From a bacterium (lineage in GTDB: Archaea; Nanoarchaeota; Nanoarchaeia; Woesearchaeales; UBA10216): a DNA stretch of 64,000 nucleotides. The DNA is taken from positions 62,001-126,000 of the forward strand of contig JAAGZO010000387.1 in NCBI GenBank assembly GCA_024206195.1. The letters are read 5' to 3'. A model generated the notes under the pieces. It saw only the letters and a list, made by a program, of their open reading frames with translations. It ran no database searches and was not told the origin of the DNA. Positions 1 to 12,000 of the stretch are shown here, in pieces (within the stretch, counting starts at the first letter, position 1; every line of letters starts with the position of its first letter). The position numbers and the translations under genes were made by a program.

Positions 1-3000
1 CATACTTCCACCAGTGAAATCATTAGAAGCGCTAAGCCAGGTGCAGCTTCCCTGCGTTATGCAAACCTCGCATGACTGGCTTAGCGGTGTTATGTCGTCA
101 GAGACATTCGCTGACAGCTCCAGAATATCTCTTGACAATGTATGTCTGTTTACGAAAACCAGTGGAGGAGTTATGTCCTCTACTGTGAATGTGACTTGTT
201 CTTCACTCTCAAGACCTATTGTGTCTCTTGCATAAACAATTAGTGTGTTATCACCGAATGCTGCTGTTATGTTTATGTTTGTATTCTGCAGCTCTGTTAT
301 TGTCACAGTATCCTGTCCATTAAGGCTGAATCCTGCCCACTCTATGTCCTCATTAACATTGTAGTTAAGGAATAGCTTTGTTGTTGTGTAGCTGGTTTCA
401 ACTGGCGAGTTTATGGTTATAACAGCGGGTGTAACATCAATTGTTAACAGCCCTGTTGCTTGTATAGCATCCCCGCCTGGACTTGCTATAACATAAGAAT
501 CATTTCCAACCATCTTGTTTGTTGACAGTTCTATCGTGCTTCCCTGCTCTGCATTAACATTTCCTTTGTTAAACATATAGTATCCAACAAGGGTTATATC
601 ACCTAGTGCAAGAGCATCTGCATAATTAAGCGTTGTTTCCTTTGTTTCATGCAGGTCTCCATTTACATCATTCCACCTCGCTGTAACCTCTATGTTTGGT
701 GCAGGTGTTCCATTTCTGTAGATAACTCTGCCATAGAATGTTGTTGGCATTGCAGGTCTCTTCCTGAACTTTTCTGTTGTGAAATTTATATAAAAAATGC
801 TTATAGGGTATGATGCTGTATTTCCCATTATGTCTTCTGAAACAACCTTAAGAAGATACTTTGTTGAGTCATTAAGACCTTTTAGTATTACTTCGTGGCT
901 TAATGAAAGATTATAGTCAGCATAGCTGCTTTCAAGCGCAGGGGTTTCACCATATTTGATCTCTGAACTTGCTGCCTCATTTGTCTGCCATCTTATAATA
1001 GCAGAGGTCTCTCTTACATCAGATAGTACTACATTGGTTATCAAAGGAACGCCCTGTTCTATTGTTGCTGTTGTTTTATAGTAAACATCATTGTTTTCAG
1101 TGCTGCTCCAAACAACATGCTCCTCAGCTGAACTTATTATTTGTGGCTTTGCTGCATTTTCAGCTATCTTTACTCCAGATACAAGATAACTGCCTGTTCC
1201 ATTCAGCTTTATATAATACATGCCGTCTGGCCCATTGAAGACAATGTGCTGCTTTCCACTAGCATCCATTGCAATATCATTCTCTGATACAGAAAAGCCT
1301 GTGAGTATCTTTTCATTGCTTATTGCATCACCGCTCTTTGTTAGCTGTTTGTAGTGCAGTTTTCCATCTAGCCCAGTCCAGATTGTATTTACTGCTGAAC
1401 CAACTGCAATTGCTGGTTCTGAACCTGATGCAATTGCCATTGTTGCATCATCCAATCCACCTGTCTTTTTGTAGTTGATCGCATTGCCACTGTCCTGCCA
1501 AAGAATAAATAGCTCATTTAATGATGAAATTGCATAGCTGTCATAGCTAACTACTTCATTTGAGTATGTAAACTGCTGATCAGGGATTCCTCTGCCACCA
1601 TCATTATCCAGCTTGGTGTAATAGATTTGTTTTTCCCCGCCTCTATCATCAATCCAGAAGAGATGAATATCGCCCTCGGAATCTGTATGTACTCCAGGGG
1701 TTTCTGAAACATAAACATTGTCAGTTATTCTGCTGTTGTGCACAAGCGATGTTCCATTTGAAGATAATTTCTCATAGTAAATCTCCTTGTTTCCGTCCCT
1801 GTCATCCTGCCATGCAATGTGTATATTGCCAAGACTGTCTGTTGTTATTGCAGGACTCAATGAATTGTAAAGATTGCTTGTTATTCTTTGGTCATAGATC
1901 AGTATCTGGCCGCTGCTTGAAAGTTTTGTGTAGTATATCTCATAGTTTCCATCCCTGTTGTCTTGCCATACAAGATGAGTATCACCATTTTCTGCTACTG
2001 CAGAATTAGATGTTATGGCTCCTCTGCTGATCCTTAAGTCATCTGACCAGTCAACATCCTCATTTACCGCAACATTTTCTTCTAATGTCGAGTTTGCTCC
2101 TGCAATATCATATGCTGTTACTGTAACAGTGTGCTCTCCAGGAGTTGATGGTGCTGTGAAGTCTGTGTTGTAGACTCCAGTGTTATTATCAGCAATCATT
2201 GTTTTTACTTGACCAAGGAAGCTTGCGCTAACAAGTGCAACTTCCAGGTTATCAGATACATTCGCAGATACATCTATCTGCTCATTTGCATCAACAGGGG
2301 TTGATGCCATGACATAACTAATCACAGGCGGTGTTGTATCAAGGAATGTTGATTGTATTTCACCAGTTCCAATATTGTCACCAATATCAATTACTCTAAA
2401 ATTGACAAAGTAAAGACCGCTTTGATATGTGCTTGTATTCCACAAGAAGCTGCACACTCCTTGTTTTGCACCGCTGCTGAAGCTCTCTTCAACATTTACA
2501 GAACTCCATTCTATATCGCATGTTCCGTCATCACTTATACAGACTTCACACTCACTCAATCCATTTGAATCATAAACATCTGCACTAAACAATGTGTCTC
2601 CTGAAACATATGATGCAATATCGTCAACAGTTATTGACGGATCTGTTCCATCCTCTAGACAGAAAGAATCCTTAGACAAAGCATAGCTGCCAATACCCTC
2701 AATCATCAGTGCATAGCTTCCTTTGTTTAATCCTGCTCTTGTAAGAGTCTTTGTTTCGCCTGCAGATGCAGTCACGCTTTCATCCCATGAATCATCACAA
2801 ACATCAGGTTCATACCTTACACTTAATGTTTGGTTTCCTGAGTAGGAATTTAATGTCAAATTTACTGTGCAGTCATTATCGCTCAAAGTGTAATAGTAAT
2901 AGTTATCAAAAGGTGTAAGGCCTGGAAGAACACCAGATTCATAATTATTTGTATGCTCACTATCGCGCATAGTCATTCTGCTAGCTACTAAGTCAGGATT

Positions 3001-6000
3001 TCCATCCAAATCAAAAACAAAGATATAACGGTCAAATGATGTTGGTCCAAGAACTAATTCAACATCTCCATCATTATCCAAGTCTCCTACTGCTGGTGCT
3101 CCTTTCATTCCAAAAAAGACTTCTGGGATGTCTTTTGGAAAACCAGAAACACTTTGCCCTGTATGATGCCATGCAAACCTTCCGACCATAATCTCTAAAT
3201 CTAAATCGCCATCCATATCCGCAACAGTCATCTGTGTTAAACTATCGCTTCCCCCAGGATTGCCCATTTGTTGAGGCCAACCAGACATTATAGTTCCATC
3301 CTTATTGAAAACATAAATGTGTCTATAATTTCTTGTTACTAGCTCATTTACTCCATCTCCATTAAGATCACTTATCACAGGTGTAGTAAAGTATCTGCCA
3401 TTGTACAAACCAAATGGAAAACCATCAACATTTGTACCATCATGATGATAAACAAACACTGTTCCGTTGTTACCACCCAAAGCAATTTCTAAATCTCCAT
3501 CTCCATCAAGATCTCCAAGTGATGGAACTTTACTTGAAATATATTCACCAATATTCTTTGGCCAGCCAGGAAGTGAATTACCATTTTCATCAAACGCATA
3601 AATTGTTGAGAAACCAGTACTAATAATATCAATTAACCCATCTTTATTTACATCCCCGATTGCTGGACATGCTGAAGCATACGCAACATCCTCTAGAGGA
3701 ATAGTCATGTAAATTGAACCATCATAATGAGTTACTACAATCGATTTTGTAGTTGCATACACAATTTCTTTTCCAGCAAATGATTTGTCAACATCTGCAA
3801 CAGTAATGCAATTATTACCAGGAACATATATCGAGCCTCTTAGCTGTCCAGTTGGCGTATAAATTTCCATTGAAGAATAATCATTGATTAACAGCTCCAT
3901 TACTCCATCTTCATCAAGGTCACTAACAACAAATCCATTATTCAAATGATCGCTCTTTATTATTGGCCAACCAGGCATCGGAGATCCATCATGACGGAAA
4001 ACATGTCTGTAGCTTGTTGTACCGCCACTAGGAGGATAGTGTGCAGTTCCAGTAAGGACTTCCATAGTGCCATCTCCATCTATGTCAGCCAAAGTAGGGT
4101 TGTATACTACGGTCGGACACCAGCCTTCTCCGCAAACAGTTTCCAGTTGCTTAGGCCAGCCAGAGATAAGTTGCGAATCTATGGTAACTGATACCTGCTC
4201 TGTTATTGTTCTGCCATCATCATAATTGGATGTAAGCCTGAGATAGTGCGTTCCATCTTCTGTTGTTAAATTTGTATCCCAGGTAGCAATAATCTCGTTT
4301 TCTTTTTGTTCAATGCCATTATTAATTAATGTTACTCCAGCCGTACTCCAGACTCCAGAAATGCTTTTCCACTCAATGTCATAGTTATCAAAGTTGTTTC
4401 CAAGAACTGTCCCTTCGATTGATATGATGAAACTGTTTGAAAAACGCGCTTCGTTGTAAGGATAATTAATGTAAACATTGTTTACAACAACATTGCGTTT
4501 CTTCTGGTTTACTTCTCCAATGTTGTTTGTTACAGTCAACCTTAATGTATATTCGTCATCATCAAGGCTTCCAGTATCCCAACTTCCTAAAGCTCCATTG
4601 ATTACTGGCTCATCAGACTGCGCTAGCTCATACCAGGTTGTCGGATTATTTCCTTTACCATATTCAAGAGTGTATCCTGTGAAATTTGTTCCTGAAGCTG
4701 TTCCTGTTACATCTACAAAACCAGACAATTCAATTGGAATATATATAGCTGCAATTGGGAATGTATCAGTTAGCTGCACAGCTGCCAAAGCATCAACAAG
4801 TCCTGCTCCTTGAGTATGCATATCAAGTCCTAAATCAACTGCAGTGTTCATGATTGCATCCTTAATTTGTTGCGGTTCCCAATCAGGATGTGCCTGCTTA
4901 ATCAAAGCAGCAACACCCGCAACATGCGGAGCTGCCATTGATGTCCCTGATATTGATGTGTGCTCATTATCTATGCATTCAGAACTTGCCCATGCATTCT
5001 GCCACTGCGCTGCACAAATCCTTACTCCTGGTGCGGATATCTCTGGCTTATCAAGTGTTCCGCCACTCCAAACAACTGGTCCTCGCGAGCTGAAGGATGC
5101 AATAGGTATATCGCATCGGTAATCATAACCCACATGCTCTGGTTTGCACCAAGCAGCAACAGACATTGCTTTTCTTGCACAAGAAGGACAACCAATTGTC
5201 TGCGATCCCGGTCCGTTGTTTCCAGCAGATATTGAAGAGAATATTCCATTATCAAATGCATTATCAATTGCAAGTGCTGCTGGGCTATCTGGTGTTCCAG
5301 AACCTCCTAAACTCATACTGATAATATCTGCTCTGTCATCAAAGTTTCCATCCTGATTTGGATCAAGAGAACGCTCAATAGCTGCAATAATATCGCTGTT
5401 AGGACAACTGCCTGCAGAACTGCAAACCTTATATGCAAGAATCTTTGCATCAGGTGCTACTCCTTTCAGCACTCCATCTCCTGCAGCAGTAGCTGCAACA
5501 TGCGTTCCATGCCCGTGGTCGTCCATCGGGTCTGCATCATTATTATAGAAGTCATACCCGCCAATTATCTTACACATGTTATCCACTTCTTCACAATCCT
5601 GCGGACACGTTTCATAAGTCTCATCTTCATCGCAGGTTCCATCACCACATGAACTTGAAGAATAAGCCCGTGCGAGATGCTCTGGAACTAATGCATCTTC
5701 AGCATTGAGATTAGGTGTTCCTGCTCCATGATCTGATCTTGCAAAATATGTAGAGCCATCACCAGCAACATAATAAGCAACACCACTGTTTGTATTGGCT
5801 GGAACATAAGCACTAACTGAAGCAGTAGTTGTTGTTATATCAATTATCTGTTCAGGAGCATTTTGATATACAACAACAGCTAAAGGACCAAAGGGTATCG
5901 ATAAACCAGACCAATTTGTAAATTCATTGTGCGCATTTAAAGATCCTCTCATACTGCCGTAATTACCTGCAGAAGCACCAAGAAGAGCTTCAATAGCACG

Positions 6001-9000
6001 ACTAACTCCATAATCAACTAACTCAGCATCAGTACTCATGCTATTTACTTCCATTCCCTTAACAGGGGTTGTAGGTTGATCTAAACAATCCGGATGGCAT
6101 GTTGCCATTTCGCCAAAACCACATACCCCATCACCACATGATGTTGGTGTCTCATCGCCAGTTATGTAATAAAGAAACAAGAACTCTTTGCCATTTTTAT
6201 CAGCTAGGAAAGCTACTTTTCCATCGTCTACGTCTAATGAAGTCACAAAGTACTCAGCTGTATGAATAATTTTCTCTTCCATAGTTGATAAATCATACAA
6301 TAATAACTTATAAGCGTCATTTTCACGCCCGTCATCACGATAAACAATCAAATCTTCATAGATAGCAGGAATTCCTCCTGAGGATATTGTCCCCAGCCTT
6401 TGTCCTGTGGAAATGTCATACACTCTAACTGTCTCATAAGCTATCTTATCACCATAAATACTTGGAAAATCATCAGCAAAAAAACCAAAAGACCACGGGT
6501 CAACACCTGTAAGTTCTCCTGTATCTATATTATAAAGCATTAACCAGTATGGATCTACATTAGTCGGGAGGTATACAATATAATTTCCATGAACATCAGG
6601 GTAAGAGCCATTGCCAACAAAGACCTCTTCACCTGTCACAAGATTTTTGTAGTAGACCTGAGTGAATTCCCCGTAAATATAATCATGCCATGTTACAATA
6701 TCGCCGTGTATACTTGGTTCCCTCTGGCTTTTTGGATGCGAAGAAACATGTGTGAATTCGCCTGTTGCTATATCATACATGTATATGTCATTGCAGTCTG
6801 AATAGCCAGCATCCCCCGCAAAATAATGCGCACGATCAGCATAAACAACTCTTCCATTATCAACATCAGGATCAATCTGGCCTTTTGTGCCTATAAGAGG
6901 AACGTCTGAACAGGAAAGATGAGGTTCAACCTTAGGAGAGCAATTCAATGGAGGCTCTGCAGGTATTCTAATCTCACTACCAGTGCTTATATCATAAACA
7001 TAGATGTCCGACCTAGAAGTCTCGTAGTCCCTATGATCTTCCCATACAATATAATTACCAGATATCTTAACATCAGCTCGTGAATTGTTTGAAATAGTTA
7101 TATGAACTGCTTTGCAGTCAGAAGGACATGAGTCATGCGTCTCATGATCATTGCATATTCCATCACCGCAAACAAGAGGACAAACTCCACAATCTTGTTT
7201 ACAATTATCACAATTCTCAGTAGCACCACAGTAACCATCACCACAACCAGGACGACACTCACCACAATCCGCAGGACAACTATTGCATGTTTCATTTGCA
7301 TCACAATTGCCATCACCGCAAACAGGAGCACATACCCCGCAATCCTGTTCACAAGTAAAACAATTCTCACCTTCTAAACCATTACAAGTTCCATCACCGC
7401 AAACAGGAGCACATACTCCACAATCAGCAGGACAGTTAGTGCAGGTCTCATCACCATTGCATAATCCATCGCCACATGAAACTTCACTTAGACATGCGCC
7501 ATCTTCACAACCATTAGGGCATGGGAGCACTTTATAAGCAGTACTACCTATGCCATACTCCCAATCACAGTACGCTTCTGCAACCATACATTCAGTGTCA
7601 CTGCAGGAATATGTGTAGTTCCAGAGTGGAGAATTACAGTAATCTCTTAATCGCTGGTGCTCCTGTTCTGCTATTCCCTTCACATAAATGTTTTTTCCTC
7701 CATCAGAATCTTTACAGCGGAATGTGCAATCTGCAGGACAGTTTGCGTTTGTTTCGTCCCAGTTACACCTTCCATCTCCACAAAATCTTGGTGTTGATGA
7801 ACATGCACCATCAATGCACCCTTCAGGGCAGCGATACTTCTCTACATCAACAAAGTTTGGTAATTTGCAATAATATTCATACAACCAACATTGTACACCG
7901 CCACACTCTTCGATGTATTCGTCGTAATAAGTACAACGATCAATGTTCGATCCATTAACTCCCCTAGGCCCTGTTGTGTTTCCTTTTAAATAATAGTCCT
8001 TTCCATTATCAGTCTCTGTGCAATAATCGCAAGGCCCACAATCAATAGAACAACTAGAACAAGTCTCATTACCATCACAAATTCTATCACCACAAAATTG
8101 ATCGCATGTTCCACAATCAGCAGGACAAGTGCTGCAATACTCACCAATGCCGCAGCTTCCATCACCGCAAACAGGAGTGCAAAAACCACAATCAGCAGGA
8201 CAATAAGTGCAGGTTTCATTTACATCACAATTTCCATCACCACAATTTGGAAAACAAAGTCCACAATCAGAAGGACAAGTACTGCACAATTCATTACCAT
8301 CACAACTTCCATCACCGCATGTACTTGCAGTTGCAAAGCCAGTCACAGCTGCAGCATTTCCTGTGATGGGTGAGCTTTTGCTTGCAACAACCGCACCTGT
8401 TATAGCTGAAACACCGCCAGTAACATTTGAACCGCCATCTCCGCCGCCAGAAGCACCAGGAAGTTCACCAATACATCCTCCTAAATCAGCATGAGTGTAA
8501 TCAATTCCTGTATCAATAACAGCAATAGTCACTCCTTTTCCAGTGATCTTATCTCCGTTGTCATCTTCTAGATTCCAAACAGAATCTGCATTGATGTATC
8601 CTACAGATGATGTTAAGTCAATCGTAGCAACACTGTTCGGGAAAACAGCCTTTACACCAGGAAGTTTTTCAATCTCTGCTGCCTCAGCTGCAGATACATC
8701 CATCACTACACCGTTAAACGCTATTTTGTGCTCCTGCACAATCTTTTCTTCAGTTTTTTTACCCAGTTTTTTGCGCAGCTCATTCTTGAATTCATTACGC
8801 TTTTTAGAAAGCTTTTCAAATTGTTCTTTAACCTTATTATTCTTAGTTCGCTTTAACTCAATTGCTTTTACCTGCTCTGTGCTGCGTTCATTATTAAGCA
8901 TGAATTTCTTAATACCGCCTGTGATAAATGCAAACCCTTTTGTATTCGTGCTTTCAATCTCAATTTCTAAAAGCTTTGTTTTAAGCTCGCTTTCATCAAT

Positions 9001-12000
9001 ATCTGCCTGCATTTCATTTTCAATTACAATAGCTGGCTCTTCTTCTAATTGCACTATGTATCCTGATATGTTTTCAGTTGAAACATCAGGAGCCATTCCT
9101 ATATCAAAGTCGCCTTCAGCAAGCCCTATTGGTTCTCTGAATTCATCAATAGTTTCATCAAGCTCATTTGCAGATAATTGTCTTACAAGGTCCTCATCAA
9201 CAAAAGTAAAGCCCTGTCTTAAAGTATCAATACCAACATCTGATAGCGGAGCTATTTCCTCACAATTCTTTCCAGAATCCCCTGTTTTGCAGTCAATAAA
9301 GCATGTGCTGATTGATTCACTAGCATCACAGCTTCCATCACCACATTCCTGGGTTGGTGGTTCTGTTGGTGCTGGTTCTTCATCACTTACAACAAAAACC
9401 TCTAGAGCATACTGAATTGGGTAATAACCTACTAAAGCGGGATCTTTAGGATTTGAAATGTCAACAATCCTAAGACCACCGTGTTCATCTGCAACGTAAA
9501 CATAATCTCCATGAATATCAACACCATGTGAAAATCCTGGTGTATCTACATGGCCAGTTGAACTTAGATTTGAGTAAGTTGTATTTCCGACTTTCACATC
9601 CAATCTTCCAGAAACATCCATGATATCTAAACCGTCATTATCTGCGAGATAACCATATCCCCCACTGGCAACAAAATCACGGAATGTTCCATAAGGTGGA
9701 CCATATGTTCCCATGCCAGGATAATAATTTTCTGCTCCGCCAGGAAGTCCGTCAATATCTGTAATGTTAAACTTAGCTAAATCTCCACTTAACAAAGTAA
9801 TGTATGCAAAATCTCCTTGAATGTCAACATTTTGTGGGGTATTGCCAAATGACCATCCTTTCGCAACAAACTGAGGATTAGTCTTATCTGAAATATCAAT
9901 GGATTTAAATTCACTGCCTGGTTCATTACAAACAAGGAATGCATAGTTATCTACCACTTTGACATCATTATTATAATTGCAGTCACTATATATTCCAACT
10001 ACTTCAATTGAATTTAAGTCTGAAACATCTATTATCCCCAGTCCTAATTCCTGATTAGCAACATACGCATAAGAACCGTCAACATCAATACCATATGCTT
10101 TTCCAGGTAAGTCAAGGCTTCCAATAATACTCGGGTTTGTTTTATCTGAAACATCAAGCACAATAAAATCACCATCACCTGCAAGATATGCCTTATCACC
10201 AACAACATCAATATCTCTTATGGTGAAAACTGAGTTTTCTCTAGTATATTCTCCTATTAGTTGAGGTGAAGAAACATCAGTAACATCCAAAATATCCAAG
10301 CCCTTTGTTCCAACTACATATGCATAAACTGGATCTTCATTACCACATTCACCACAATCCGCAGGACAATTAATACATGATTCATAAACATTGCAATTTC
10401 CGTCACCGCATGAAGCTTCATTTAGACATGCACCATCTTCACAGCCATTAGGGCATGGGAGCACTTTATAAGCAGTAGTACCTAAACCATAGTCCCATTC
10501 ACAGTACGCTTCTGCAACCATACATTCAGGGTCATTGCAGGAATATGCGTAGTTCCAGAGTGGAGAATTACAGTAATCTGTAAGTCGCTGGTGCTCCTGT
10601 TCTGCTATTCCCTTCACATAAATGTTTTTTCCACCATCAGAATCTCTACAGCGGAATGTACAATCTACAGGACAACTTGCGTGTGTTTCATCCCAATTAC
10701 ACCTTCCATCTCCACAAAATCTTGGTGTTGATGAACATTCACCATCAATGCACCCTTCAGGGCAGCGATACTCCTCTAAACCAACAAGGTTATCTGGTCT
10801 GCAATAATATTCATACAAATTACATTGCACCCCACCACATTCTTCGATGTACTCATCGTAATAGGTACAAGAATCAGTATTCGTTTCATTCCTCCTTGTT
10901 GTGTCTCCTTTTAAATAATAGTCCTTTCCATTATCAGTCTCTGTGCAAAGGCAAGTCCCACAATCAGCAGGACAACTTCTACAACTTTCATCACCATCAC
11001 AACTTCCATCACCACAAACTGGAGGACATAAACCACAATCAGCAGGACAAATAATGCAGGTTTCATTTCCAGCACAGTTTCCATCGCCACAACCTGGAAT
11101 ACAGACCCCGCAATCAGTAGGACAATTAGTGCAGGTTTCATTTACGCCACAATTTCCATCACCACAATCTAGAAAACAATTTCCACAATCAGCAGGACAA
11201 CTAATGCAAGTCTCATCACCTTCACAATTTCCATCACCACAAAATGGAGGACAGCTTCCACAATCAGCAGGGCAGTTAAAACACGCTTCATCATCATTGC
11301 AGTTTCCATCACCACAGTAAGGATCTGATCCACCACCTCCTATGTAATACATGAAAACATCTCCATAAACGTCATATCTGGAATCACTTGAAACAACTTT
11401 AGTCCCATAAATAGCTGCATAGTTGTTGTATGTTGCTGTTGGATCAATTATACTTGATTCTCCTGTTGACAAATCATAAACAGCAATATCTCCCATAGCA
11501 TTAAGGCTGAAATCTGTATAAGTGACCTTGTCTCCGTGAATAGCAACATTTCTATGATAATTGTTTCCTGATGTTGTGAGCTGCTGCTTTTGTCCTGTCA
11601 TCAAATCATAAACAAATACCTCCCATCCATTGTTAACAAAGTCCTGATAAACCAATTTATAATTATCAATATCAGGGAATGTGGAACCACTTGATGTTTC
11701 GATATATTGTGTTGATCCTACATCAGAATAATAAACCGCGATCTGTGATTCAGTAGATGGTTTGAAGTCCTGGTAAACAATAACCTCATTATAAACCGCA
11801 GGATACTGCCCCTCACCAACATAGTATTCTCTATTATGACGTAAATCTCTATAATAAACAAGTGGAGGTCCACTAGTGGAGGAATCATACCAGGTGACTT
11901 TATTCCCCTGTATGCGTGGGTATCCTTGTCCTGTTGTGTGTGAAGAAACTAAGGTGTGTTCTCCTGTTGAAAAATCATACAAGTAGATATCAGCACATGG

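Noticed and set aside
7130..8330. Regular short repeats resembling a CRISPR array
   Set aside because: They vary in sequence, keep the reading frame and encode the CGDG Cys-rich units.
8543..9415. 290-residue plus-strand frame opposite the giant protease
   Set aside because: It is the Ser/Leu-rich antisense shadow of the I9/S8 coding region, with no start signal or domain.
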